Shown: one piece after another, positions 41,850 to 51,585 of the stretch
Layout of the letters: the number at the start of each line of letters is the position of its first letter
Position numbering within the stretch: the stretch's first letter is position 1
Assembly: GCA_903632075.3 (NCBI GenBank)
Contig: CAHIKZ030000961.1
Coordinates: 111,001 to 175,000, forward strand
Direction: 5' to 3'
DNA: 64,000 nucleotides
Source: Acanthosepion pharaonis
Taxonomy: Eukaryota; Mollusca; Cephalopoda; Sepiida; Sepiidae
Translations under genes and position numbers: made by a program
The notes under the pieces: generated by a model
What the model saw: only the letters and a program-made list of their open reading frames with translations
The model's database searches: none
What the model was told of the DNA's origin: nothing

Positions 41850-42309
41850 GGGCAGCAATCGCTTTTTTATACAAGTTTCATTAAAGCCGACTAAGAAGTT
41901 ACTGAGATTAAGCGTTTTATTTAATTTTTCTTGTCTTCATATGATTTTTTTTCCTTTCTGGGCATAAAGATTGTAAACATTGTTCATATAAATATTGATA
42001 TATGAGTCCGACCATAAAAAATGCTACTTTTATTAAAAGAGAAAGCAATATACAAGTCCTAAAATGTCTAGAGTGTCTACTTATTGTTAAATCATCCAAA
42101 CTAAATTTACGACCAGCTTCTTACAACGTTTCTTGACAGATTTAAAAAAAAACCCAAAAAACAAATAAAACAAAAACAAAACAAAAGCATAGTGAAGCAA
42201 AATGGAGTGAGCAACACATCTGATTATAAGGGAGATCACCTAATAAAAAAGGAAATTTAAAACTCCCTCTTTCCTTTTACTTATATATGTATATAATATT
42301 CTTGTTCTA

Positions 42310-42415
42310 TATGCCGTGTCCCTCTATGGCATTGATGATCATGGCTCTCTACCATTTCCTGTCCTTTTTAGCTCAATGTATATAGTCTTTTTATTATCTC
42401 TCCTAATCCCCGTTC
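42310..42415 (-). pseudogene. LINE terminal fragment (family E)
   Basis: Plus-strand landmark tgatgatcatggctctctac, catttcctgtcctttttagc; on the minus strand the AMIINAIEGHGI-like end of family E. About 100 bp. Confidence 0.55.
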
Positions 42416-42438
42416 CATTTATGCTAATTATTGACAAC

Positions 42439-42605
42439 TGAATATATACCACCTGTGACTAGCTTAGACCAGTTCTGATCAGATTGGACAAGCTATGATC
42501 AGCTAAGACCAGCTTAGACCAGCGGCCCGTGTGAAAACACTTGGGTCCCCACATAAAAAACCGACCTTGTGTCACAACCTGAGTCAGTGTGTGTGTGGTG
42601 GGGGG
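42439..42605 (+). repeat. SINE-A tail fragment
   Basis: Repeats of agcttagaccag/agctatgatc, then gcggcccgtgtgaaaacact, tgggtccccacataaaaaac and ccttgtgtcacaacctgagt match the 3' half of the full SINE-A at 5600-5755. Confidence 0.75.
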
Positions 42606-42671
42606 GTCAATTAAATATCCATATATATATATTGTTTGTCATTCGTTTCTCCTACTGATATTTACGTGGTT

Positions 42672-42676
<5 letters not shown>

Positions 42677-42715
<39 letters not shown>
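42677..42715. repeat. (TA)n microsatellite
   Basis: About 19 TA units. Confidence 0.95.
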
Positions 42716-42719
<4 letters not shown>

Positions 42720-42904
42720 ACTAATGAAACAGCATAATTTAAAAAAAATCTTATATTCTACAGATATTTCATCTTAGTGTTTGCTTATGTATGGGAAAAC
42801 TGCGCCGTGAAGATGACAATTTGAAAATGTCGAAAGTACTTGGCATGTGTCTTCCATCTGACAACAATTCATATACAATGATCTTATTATTCAAGGAACT
42901 GATA

Positions 42905-43290
42905 GTAATTTAGGTTTGCTTTGGTTTGTTTTGTTTGATGGCATAGAAATCTTAATGGGTTATTTAATGATGACAAGATTTTTGTACATGATAATACTTT
43001 TCTTTTTCAAAAATATACTGTTGGTAATAATAGCCCCCCCCCAAAAAAAAAATATTGCTGGTATGAAAACCTATTATGACACTTTCATAGAGTTCTGATC
43101 CCGTTTTGTGTGTGTGTGGGGGGGTAACTATTTGCGCATAGCTGGGACCCTGATAAGTGCTGCACTTCGGGTTAGGGTGAACATTGGAACAACTGCAAAG
43201 AAGAGGTGGTTCCGTACTTCTCAAAACCACTTGATCAGAGGCCTTGCTGCCGGATGTAGTTTATCGTCTTACCCAGGACGGGATAGTAAT
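42905..43290. repeat. Dispersed repeat G, copy 2
   Basis: Same order as 28972-29420: tcttaatgggttatttaatg, atgacaagattt, then ctgggaccctgataagtgct, aagaggtggttccgtacttc, cttgatcagaggccttgctg and tagtttatcgtcttacccag. Confidence 0.7.
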
Positions 43291-43409
43291 TTAATGTTTC
43301 ATCAACTCCTCTTAGCGAAGTGACTTCCCCATTAATCACATTAACATTGCTATTTAATTTTTGTATGAATTGTTTTTATAATTTTTGATATAAAATATAA
43401 GCTTCACAC

Positions 43410-43414
<5 letters not shown>

Positions 43415-43467
<53 letters not shown>
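43415..43467. repeat. (TA)n microsatellite
   Basis: About 26 TA units; precedes a small palindrome. Confidence 0.95.
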
Positions 43468-43470
<3 letters not shown>

Positions 43471-43487
43471 TTCAACAGAGTTAAATT

Positions 43488-43560
43488 ATTTCATACAACT
43501 GGAATTACGATACCATTAGTGAATTCATTAATAGTATTCTTAATTACAATTGTATGAAAT
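43488..43560. repeat. Small palindrome between (TA)n arrays
   Basis: tttcatacaactggaattac ... and ... taattacaattgtatgaaa are inverted arms around gaattcatt. The arm sequence recurs, unpaired, near 40020-40045 and 44642-44690. Confidence 0.75.
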
Positions 43561-43586
43561 ATACATACATATATATATATATATAC

Positions 43587-43728
43587 TAAAATAATCCTAA
43601 GGAGCCAGGAAAACGTACCTAGGTTTCACCTAAACGGATCCTCGGGGTAAAGCCGACTTTATCCTGAAGATCCGTTTAGGTGAAACCTAGGTACGTTTGC
43701 CTGGCTCCTTAGGATTATTTTAGTTTAT
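43587..43728. repeat. Palindrome with hammerhead-like core
   Basis: Arms of about 55 bp: taaaataatcctaaggagcc ... and ... ggctccttaggattatttta. On the plus strand the right arm reads ctgaaga, tccgtttaggt, gaaac, ctaggtacgtttgcc, with outer pairing agcc/ggct. It is a relative of the 14385-14439 motif. Flanked on the left by (TA)n (43570-43585). Confidence 0.7.
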
Positions 43729-44394
43729 CGCTCTACTTACCGTATTGAGCACTCTACGTTTTAGTTTTTCTACTCGTTTGGTTTTTTTTTCTTTGGACTT
43801 GCAACTGAAGCACTTGACGATTGGTTTCCTCTTGTTCAATGTCCAAGGTTCTTTATTTTTTTATTTTCAATTTTTTCCTCGGGTACCGGTTTGTTCTACT
43901 GCAAGTTGAGCTATCCGAGGTTTTCTAAACGAATACTACCATTTAAATTACATGATCCAGCAGCCTACAATACTATCAATACTTGGAATTATAAATGTAG
44001 CCTTGTGAAAAGGTAAATTGAAATAGCCAAGAAATAATTGAACACCCTTAACAGCAACAAATAGGACATCTACAATAAACTAAAGGATATAACTACCCTG
44101 GACCAACTGGTGGAAATTAAACATAGGGTCATGTGTGATGTCATGAGCTGTGATGTGACTTTCGCTTCCAGCGTATTATATGCACGAGTTTGTCGTTGCT
44201 TGGAAATCTTCCATGTAAACAGAAACAGACTATCATTGTTGCTATGTCCGTGTAAAAAAAAATATGTATCAATATTGTGATTTTCTTTCTTCTTTTAATA
44301 ATAATCTTATTAAGCTTAACAGACGATATGAAAAGAATTTACATAAAATAAATAGACAACACTTGTCTATATTATTTAATGAAACATGCATCAA

Positions 44395-44416
44395 TATATA
44401 TATATATATATATATG
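44395..44416. repeat. (TA)n microsatellite
   Basis: Left boundary of the following insert. Confidence 0.9.
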
Positions 44417-44596
44417 AAGAAATATAGTCTTAAGGTGTGCTATATTTATGGGATAAAGTGCTCGATATCAGAGATAGAGCGTGTGTAAATATAAAAGTGA
44501 ACATAGAAGTCAACACTTAGAGGCGACAGTCTGTTTCATGTTATATGCAATCGTCAGGCCTGACGATTGCATATAGATGTTGACTTCTATGTTCAC

Positions 44597-44600
<4 letters not shown>
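44417..44600. mobile_element. Rearranged copy of the hammerhead-like short element
   Basis: The 5' half (tatagtcttaaggtgtgcta, gataaagtgctcgatatcag) is in plus orientation. It is followed by a palindrome (44498-44597) of the 3' half, gtgaacatagaagtcaac ... with its centre at the ggcc of 44558-44561. The unrearranged relative is at 55017-55148. Both copies lie between (TA)n arrays. Confidence 0.7.
44521..44562 (-). ncRNA. Hammerhead ribozyme-like motif
   Basis: On the minus strand: stem I aggc, core ctgacga, stem II region ttgcatataacat, core gaaa, stem III aca-gac-tgt, cleavage-type triplet gtc, then stem I return gcct. Stem I (4 bp) and stem III (3 bp) pair exactly. CUGANGA, GAAA and GUC are all intact. 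Stem II is weak (about two pairs), so activity is uncertain. The 5' arm of stem I is supplied by the palindrome junction. Confidence 0.55.

Positions 44601-44641
<41 letters not shown>
44601..44641. repeat. (TA)n microsatellite
   Basis: About 20 TA units. Confidence 0.95.
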
Positions 44642-44643
<2 letters not shown>

Positions 44644-44695
44644 CATGGAATTATAATTAAGAATGCCGTTAGTGAATCCACTATTGGTATTTTAA

Positions 44696-44701
<6 letters not shown>

Positions 44702-44735
<34 letters not shown>
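44702..44735. repeat. (TA)n microsatellite
   Basis: Left boundary of the PLE palindrome. Confidence 0.95.
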
Positions 44736-44738
<3 letters not shown>

Positions 44739-45712
44739 GGCATTAAAAACTAGAAATGTAGTATTGTAGGCCATGATAAGTTTAAAATAAAACACACCAG
44801 TCGACCGGTTTCGTCCCCTCTCGTCAGAACTGTTAACGGGGAATTTAGATTATGAAGAAAAGAAAAAGTCTGTCATGGGTGACATGAATGAATGGACAGG
44901 GAAGGAAAAAAAAAATTATATATTAAAATTATACCAACCAAGCTGCTAGAATCGCAGAACAGCAAGTCCAAGCAAACAATCTCTCTGTTTGCAAAGAGCA
45001 GGCTGCCTAGACCTGATGTAAAGCGACTCCAGCACCTTAAGATGGAAAAGTGAGTGCGAACTGGCCAAGACGGAAAACCAGTTCACACTGAAATCCATCG
45101 CACAAGTTGGATTCTTTATAAAATGATCCGCAATGGAAGACCCATACGTGTTACGAATGGTATCGCCCAAAGAAAATTTTTTGTTTAGTATTATCGCAGG
45201 TACGTGTTGTTTAATTCTCACGTTCAACCGCTGTGTCGTTCTACCTATGTAGTCGCATCCACAACTACATTTGAAATAGTAAATAACAGAGTTAATATGG
45301 TGGGGGGGTAGAACATCTTTACACATAGATGAAAGTATGGACTTAGTTTGAAAGACAACACGAACGTTCGCTGCAAAATAACACTCACGTGAACTACATG
45401 AAATACGCTTAGCGAAGGATTCACTAATCTTACCCAACCACGGTAAACGAAGATAGACCGGACATTTACCTACTGAAGCAGGTTTGATTTTGTTGAACCT
45501 GGCGGTCTCATCTCGAATAACCGATTGAACAATGTTCAACGGATAGCCATTGTTCGCAAAGATCTCAGTTAAACAACTGATTTCATGTTTCAAGGTGTCA
45601 TCCGAATAGATCATTAACGCCCTATGTGTCAGGGTCCTAATAAAATTAATCTTTTGTTGTTTAGGACAAAAGGAGTCCCAACGGGTATATAGTCCTGTAA
45701 AAGTAGACCCAA
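44736..45712 (-). mobile_element. Penelope-like element, minus arm of palindrome
   Basis: The minus-strand open frame (44946 to about 45710) runs 250 codons without a stop: STFTGLYTRWDSFCPKQQKI, FIRTLTHRALMI, NGYPLNIVQSVI, CPVYLRLPWLGKISESFAKR, VVFQTKSILSSMCKDVLPPH, then the GIY-YIG-type endonuclease core YYFKCSCGCDYIGRTTQRLN and VRIKQHVP, and ends LGLAVLRF. This is the post-RT region and GIY-YIG endonuclease domain of PLEs. The RT catalytic core is absent in this arm. Downstream (44740-44945) is the 3' end with the hammerhead-like motif at 44797-44836. Confidence 0.85.
44797..44836 (-). ncRNA. Hammerhead-like motif in PLE tail, minus arm
   Basis: Minus strand: cagtt, ctgacga, gaggggac, gaaa, ccg, gtc, gactg. 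Stem I cagtt/gactg gives 5 pairs (one G-U); stem III would be ac/gt with a 2-base loop; the GUC triplet is present. Stem II is degenerate (one G-C pair). PLE ends are known to carry hammerhead ribozymes, which supports the reading. Confidence 0.5.
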
Positions 45713-45716
45713 GGTA

Positions 45717-46880
45717 TACTTTCGGTATGTTGATGACACTTTCTGTGTGTTCAGCCATGAATCCGAAGTGGATCAATTTTTTTCCCTACTCAATGGTGTT
45801 CATCCTGCCCTTAAATTTACAGTAGATAAGGAGGTCAATGGTTCATTGCCCTTTTAGATGTTCTTGTTCAAAGAACCTTCCTTGTTTATTACCCTGTGTA
45901 CAGGAAGTCTACTTTACAGGACTATATACCTGTTGGGACTCCTTTTGTCCTAAACAACAAAAAGATTAATTTGATTAGGACCCTGACACATAGGGCGTTA
46001 ATGATCTGTTCGGATGACACCTTGAAACATGAAATCAGTTGTTTAACTGAGATCTTTTGCGAACAATGGCTATCCGTTGAACATTGTTCAATCGGTTATT
46101 CGAGATGAGACCGCCAGGTTCAACAAAATCAAACCTGCTTCAGTAGGTAAATGTCCGGTCTATCTTCGTTTACCGTGGTTGGGTAAGATTATGAATCCTT
46201 CGCTAAGCGTATTTCATGTAGTTCACGTGAGTGTTATTTTGCAGCGAACGTTCGTGTTGTCTTTCAAACTAAGTCCATACTTTCATCTATGTGTAAAGAT
46301 GTTCTACCCCCCACCATATTAACTCTGTTATTTACTATTTCAAATGTAGTTGTGGATGCGACTACATAGGTAGAACGACACAGCGGTTGAACGTGAGAAT
46401 TAAACAACACGTACCTGCGATAATACTAAACAAAAAATTTTCTTGGGCGATACCATCTGTAACACGTATGGGTCTTCCATTGCGGATCATTTTATAAAGA
46501 ATCCAACTTGTGCGATGGATTTCAGTGTGAACTGGTTTTCCGTCTTGGCCAGTTCGCACTCACTTTTCCATCTTAAGGTGCTGGAGTCGCTTTTACATCA
46601 GGTCTAGGTAGCCTGCTCTTTTGCAAACAGAGAGATTGTTTGCTTGGACTTGCTGTTCTGCGATTCTAGCAGCTTGGTTGGTATAATTTTAATATATAAT
46701 TTTTTTTTTTCCTTCCTGTCCATTCATTCATGTCACCCATGACAGACTTTTTTTCTTTTCTTCATAATCTAAATTCCCGTTAACAGTTCTGACGAGAGGG
46801 ACGAAACCGGTCGACTGGTGTGTTTTATTTTAAACTTATCATGGCCTACAATACTACATTTCTAGTTTTTAATGCCTTAA
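45717..46880 (+). mobile_element. Penelope-like element, plus arm of palindrome
   Basis: The plus copy starts further 5' than its partner, at FRYVDDTFCVFSHESEVDQF (45718 on), which carries the YVDD RT catalytic motif. It continues LNGVHPALKFTVDKEVNGS, LPFLDVLVQRT, then YRKSTLQDYIPVGTPF, the region shared with the minus arm, and the GIY-YIG core YYFKCSCGCDYIGRTTQRLN near 46330-46390 in a shifted frame. At least three frameshifts (near 45880, 46060 and 46200) break it. The shared arm is about 970 bp and differs from the minus arm at only a few per cent of positions. Confidence 0.85.
46784..46817 (+). ncRNA. Hammerhead-like motif in PLE tail, plus arm
   Basis: cagtt, ctgacga, gagggac, gaaa, ccg, gtc, gactg: the same layout as at 44797-44836, one base shorter in stem II. 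The predicted cleavage point would follow position 46812. Confidence 0.5.
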
Positions 46881-46914
46881 TACGCTTTTTTGTACCGTTT
46901 CAAACCTATTTAAA

Positions 46915-46957
46915 TATATATATATATATATATATAAATCATACCCTCTCCCATACA

Positions 46958-46997
<40 letters not shown>

Positions 46998-47020
46998 TGT
47001 AATGGAGAGGGTATTATTTA
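46915..47020. repeat. (TA)n arrays with a small palindrome
   Basis: (TA)n at 46915-46936 and 46962-46994. The inverted arms taccctctcccatacattca (46941-46961) and tgaatgtaatggagagggta (46995-47015) flank the second array. Confidence 0.85.
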
Positions 47021-47355
47021 TACATTTCTATATATAAGATCATCATCATCATTATCAGTTCTTCAACTGCTTCGCTACTCGTGGCTGAGTGCAGAAAGGG
47101 ACAGACAAACAACCTCGTCCAGGCTGATCTGTTGTAGGTATCTCTCAGATGTTCCGGCATTAGCATGTCCATGGATATCTATGATATTATCTGACCTTTT
47201 CTTGCGTATCTATCACCTTCTCATATCATGTTTACACGGTAACAGAAGCAAGAAAACTGGACAGACCAAAGCTTCAAACTTCGATCCCCTGACTACAAGA
47301 GTCCCAACTGTAAGATGGCAATGTGGCACACCTAAACATATGTTATGGCTAAAGA
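47021..47355. other. No recognised gene
   Basis: Unique-looking sequence, less AT-rich (for example gacagacaaacaacctcgtc). A 60-codon frame has no motif. Confidence 0.4.
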
Positions 47356-47357
47356 GC

Positions 47358-47630
47358 GGATAATTACACTATTTATATTGTCGCCATATTTATTACAATG
47401 TTTCGGCCGTTGTACGCTCCGGCCATCTTCAGGTGGTTGGAATGTCGAACTAAAGCCTTTATTTCGCTCACTGGGGTAGACTGTTCTGTTAATGGATGTC
47501 AGTGATTATTTATTTCCTGTTAATTAAACTCTTCACTGCCTTAACCGGGGTGTTGAACTTACACACTTTTTGTTTTGTCACTGGATCTAACTAATGTCTT
47601 TATCCACTGTGTCATGTGTCCTTGAGGACA
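47358..47630 (-). repeat. SINE-D, full minus arm
   Basis: The minus strand carries the complete order: head (ggacacatgacacagtggat), box B region, body (gaactaacaggaaataa type), core cctgaagatggccggagcg / acggccgaaacattgtaata, and the tail. It meets a plus head at about 47632. Confidence 0.8.
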
Positions 47631-47631
47631 T

Positions 47632-48790
47632 CGGTGTATGGATAAACCTAATGTCTTCAGCCATCATTTACCAGTGCTCATATTGCAATTTTTGCAGTTA
47701 TCATTGCATAATTTTTTTTACCAGAGCTCATATTGTAATTTTTGTTTCTATTATCGCTTTTCTCTGGCACTCCTTATTATTGGTTCCCATATTGTATTCA
47801 TTTCTACGCTTGGTCGGCTCAGGAGATTTTTCATATGTGCTAAATCCTTAAGTTTACGAATTTTCCAATGGTGTTCTTTGTCTATGAAATAAAGGGTTTT
47901 GTTCGACATACCAACCACCTGTATAAGGCCGGAGAGTACAACGGCCGAAACGTTGTAATAAATATGGCGTCAAAAATGAGGACAATAGTCGGAATAATTA
48001 TAATAGTGTACATATTACCTCATCACAGAAATATAAACAGATACTGGAAGGCCGAAACGTTGTAATAAATATGGCGACAAAGATGAGGACAAAAGTCCGA
48101 ATAATGTAAATAGTGTACATAATACCTCATCTCAAAAATATAGACAGATACTGGAAGGCTAAAACGTTGTAATAAATATGGCGACAAAGATGAGGACAAA
48201 AGTCCGAATAATGTAAATAGTGTACATATTACCTCATCTCAGAAATATAGATAGATACTGAAGGACCGAAGCGTTGTAATAAATATGGCGACAAAGATGA
48301 GGACAAAAGTCTCAATAATGTAAATAGTGTACATAATACCTCATCTCAGAAATATAGACAGATACTGAATGACCGAAACGTTGTAATAAATATGGCGACA
48401 AAGATGTGGACAAAACTCTGAATAATGTAAATAGTGTACATAATACCTCATCTCAGAAATATAGACAGATACTGAACGGCCGAAAGGTTGTAAAAAATAT
48501 GGCGACAAACATGAGGACAATAGTCCGAATAATATAAATAGTGTACATATTACCTCATCTCAGAAATATAAACAGATACTGAAGGGCCGAAACGTTGTAA
48601 TAAATATGGCAAGGAAGATGAGGACAATAGTCCGAATAATGTAAATAGTGTACATAATACCTCCTCTCAGAAATATAGACAGATACTGGAAGGCCGAAAC
48701 GTTGTAATAAATATGGCAACAAAGATGAGGACAATAGTTCGAATAATGTAAATAGTGTACATAATACCTCATCTCAGACAGATACTGAAC
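47632..48790 (+). repeat. SINE-D plus arm expanded into an 8-copy tail array
   Basis: A short plus head (47632-47665) is followed by about 200 bp of unrelated sequence. The body then resumes at 47880 (gaaataaagggttttgttcg, ccaaccacctgtataaggcc). From 47940 the tail unit of about 107 bp repeats about eight times: gccgaaacgttgtaataaat, atggcgacaaagatgaggac, ataatgtaaatagtgtacat, acctcatctcagaaatatag, acagatactgaa. The repeated unit starts within the hairpin core, so each unit ends ctgaa.gg and the next starts ccgaaac. Confidence 0.85.
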
Positions 48791-49029
48791 GGATAATTGT
48801 TGACTTGCCATTGTATATTAGTCATCATTCTACAAACCCTTTCTTCTTCCAGATAATTGAACTTTGCTTGATTGTGCACGTCTCTTGGTGTTTGTCTAAA
48901 AGCACAACGGGTTTAACGGTAGTTTCCACGTATATTTGGGACGTTATTTCGAACACAACCGGTATGCACATTTCTTCTATTTAGCCGTTCAAATACGTAA
49001 GCTGGGGGTTATCGATATTCATCTTCTGT

Positions 49030-49290
49030 GTGTTATATACCTTCAGGACGTTGGCGATCATAGCTCACCATGTCTTCCTTTGTAACTCACAGTAATATTT
49101 TTTTCTGTCTCTCCTTTTTCATATCGACCATTTATAAAGGTTCGTTAAGTAGTTTATTCACTGCTTTTCATCGGTCACTCTTGCCTTAAGCACGTACGGC
49201 GAGTGTTAAATTTTCCAAGCCCTTTTTCCTCATTATATACCCTAGAAATTTAGATGCTTCATTTTGATACTACTTTGATTCAATTTACAA
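49030..49290 (-). pseudogene. LINE C-terminal tail (family E)
   Basis: Plus-strand landmarks ttggcgatcatagctcacca, atcggtcactcttgcct, gttaaattttccaagccctt and ttcctcattatataccctag. On the minus strand these read the end of family E (RVYNEEKGLENLTL...ELQRKTW..). Confidence 0.6.
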
Positions 49291-49387
49291 TTATGAGAAA
49301 GATATGCGAATTACTTGATAAGAGTAACTTTACATTGCTTTACTGTGAATGTCACCCGCTGCTTACCTGTCAAAAACCATGCCATGT

Positions 49388-49740
49388 TTAACGATGCTCT
49401 CTCCAGGGAACGCAGTTTCGAACACAGCCGGTAGGCACATTTTTATTATTTAGACGCTCAAATTCAGAAGCTGGCAGATATCGATAGTTGTCTTCTATGT
49501 GTCGTGTCCCTTCAAGCCGTAGGCGATCATGGCTCTTCACATCTTTCTGTTTTTGTAGATCTGACTCAGGTTGTCTTTTAGCCAACCATTTACACAAGAT
49601 AGGTAGGTTATTCACTGCTTCCTCTGTCCCTGATGCCTTCAAAATGTCCTGTGTGTGTTATATTTTCCATGCCTTCTTTCCTCGTTATGTATCGCAAGAA
49701 ATGTCTGCGGAAATATATTCATGTCCTCCGTAACTTTTAT
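49388..49740 (-). pseudogene. LINE C-terminal tail (family E)
   Basis: The minus strand reads LPILCKWLAKRQPESDLQKQ, KDVKSHDRLRLEGTRHIEDN, preceded by the YITRKEGMENITHTGHFEGI-type block across a frameshift. A second tail, adjacent to that at 49030-49290, in the same orientation. Confidence 0.65.
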
Positions 49741-49894
49741 TAGGCCATGTATCTTCAAAACCTAAGTGACCATGGCTTTCGATTTACTTCGTGAGGTTGA
49801 GTGAAATTATTAAAAAAATATTCAGACACGTAGCCGCTTTCTTACTGTTATTTATTTCAATTACTAAAATATGTCAAAGATACTTAAATATTTT

Positions 49895-50305
49895 CCTCGA
49901 GAAAATCCAGAGAATGTTATGAAATGTGATAGGTCCTGATCCGGCATCTCGTCCACAGTTACATTCTCACAGACGTGATGTGGCTTCCCTCTGTCTTTTC
50001 TATAAATATTTTCACGGCAACTGCTCTGACGAGCTATTTTCGCTGGTGCCCCAAATGCATGAATTTAAGTGTTGCTACTAGGGCTGGCATCTCAGTCCCA
50101 TCCTTTTCACTGTCGAAACAGTTAAATATAACCGCCTCTTCTATCCCAACAATCAATCATCTCAGTCATCCGATGCATTGATCACGATCTCCGTCTTTCT
50201 CTATATGCTTTCCTCAAACACCTCTCTTTACTCTATATCACACTCTTTGTAAGCCCTTGCGTGATAGTAGAACTCCCGTCTTGCTTGGGGTGAAATGCTT
50301 AAAAA
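49895..50305 (+). pseudogene. CR1/Jockey-type LINE tail (family F)
   Basis: The plus strand reads SHRRDVASLCLFYKYFHGNC, SDELFSLVPQMHEF, then decayed text, ending with the 3' signature cttgcttggggtgaaatgct. Confidence 0.65.
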
Positions 50306-50319
50306 ATGTCTATAACAGC

Positions 50320-50556
50320 TTCTTCTCTTGCACTTCACAACAGTGGAACTCCCTTCCTCTTGTTGCTTCCCTGATAGCTATAATCTTCAAATATTCAATG
50401 TAATGCCAATCGACATCTTCCGATGCCTTGATCCTGATATCCGTCCTTCTCTATATCCTTTCCTCAAACACCCCTCTTTACTCTTGCTCTCTGTAAACCC
50501 TTGCGTATTAGTGTTATTCCTGCCTTGCTTGGGGTGAAATGCTTAAAAAACAATTT
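50320..50556 (+). pseudogene. CR1/Jockey-type LINE tail (family F), second copy
   Basis: Shifted frames give ALHNSGTPF/SRTSQQWNSLP-type text, then PDSYNLQIFNVMPIDIFRCL, DPDIRPSLYPFLKHPSLLLL and the same cttgcttggggtgaaatgct end. It is in tandem with the previous copy. Confidence 0.7.
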
Positions 50557-51300
50557 TAATATACATTTCCGTAGTAAACAGTAACAATTACTATTTATAC
50601 TTAGATAAAATTTAGATCTAATTTTATTTCATTACTACAGCAATGTTTTTGTAGGTAACGATCTTATGTATAAATTTGTTTTCGATCTTAAGAGTTTCAT
50701 AATTTGAAATGTTTGTGTAAATCGGTATTTGCTTGATATAGAAAAGTTCGTATGGGAAGGTCAATATTCAAAAGCTATTTAGAGCAACAAAAGTGGGTAA
50801 GTCGCGGAGAAGTGTGACGATATCAGTTATCGTTCTTGGGACAGTCTTTTTAATAACCTGGTGTTATTTGAGGATAGATTATTATTCTGTCGTCGTATCG
50901 TAGCAACAGAGTGTTCCACGTCCTGTGTTCTACTTACCTCTCTCTTTTGCAATTTCTCATTCTTTATCTGCATAAATATGACAGTGAAGTGGAAACATGG
51001 CCTAAAAATCTCATGAAACCGGATATAAGTCCTTTTTTCTACTCTCCTACTCTCTCTCTCTCTCCCTCCCTCCCTAATCAGGAATTTGCTGTTTACGTAA
51101 CTGTTATCAGAACACAAGGAGGAGCCGGTGGGTCGTATTTAACTTCCATTCCAGTCTCTTGCACTCATTTTCACACTAATGGCCTTGGGAAAGGCATAAC
51201 TCCATCTCTCCTCAAACTTCAGATACGGTTTTACTGTACTGTTAACTGTGAGGCCAAACTTACCTATTATTAAAAATTAATACTATAGAAAGTTAATGAC
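50557..51300. other. No recognised gene
   Basis: A TC-rich patch near 51045-51075. Two overlapping open frames (about 96 and 120 codons, opposite strands) show no family motif. Confidence 0.35.
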
Positions 51301-51465
51301 AATGTTATAAGATGTCTCTTTAGGATATAGGTGAGAACGGGTCTCCACAAATTGTATTTATTGTACAGTTAATTTGTACGCCACATCCACCTTCCCTTGA
51401 AAAGTAATGATATAAAATGTAATGGGTATAAGCGATCATGGCTCTCCACAAATTCCTTTTACGAT
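51301..51465 (-). repeat. Two very short LINE family E end fragments
   Basis: gtgagaacgggtctccacaa (51331) and agcgatcatggctctccaca (51432) are the landmark of family E ends; each fragment is about 40 bp. Confidence 0.45.
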
Positions 51466-51477
51466 ACTATTAACTCA

Positions 51478-51565
51478 CCCTACGATCAGTGAAGTTACGC
51501 AACGTCGATCCTGGTCTGTATCAAGATGGGTGACCGTTTGGAAATATCAGAAGCTGTAAGCTTAG
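51478..51565 (+). pseudogene. 5S rRNA-like unit 1, 5'-truncated
   Basis: gatcagtgaagttacgcaac, gtcgatcctggtctgta, gatgggtgaccgtttggaaa, gctgtaagctt corresponds to the 3' two thirds of animal 5S rRNA (the GATCACCGAAGTTAAGCAAC internal promoter region, then GATGGGTGACC and GGTGCTGTAGGC). Several substitutions make it a pseudogene. Confidence 0.8.
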
Positions 51566-51585
51566 ATGAGCTGGTGGTATAATGG

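Noticed and set aside
44946..45776. The first ~22 residues of the minus-strand frame as PLE protein
   Set aside because: They are antisense to the YVDD region of the plus copy; the real minus-arm protein begins near 45712.
50827..51273. Two overlapping frames of about 96 and 120 codons on opposite strands
   Set aside because: They share a TC/GA-rich patch and show no recognised family.
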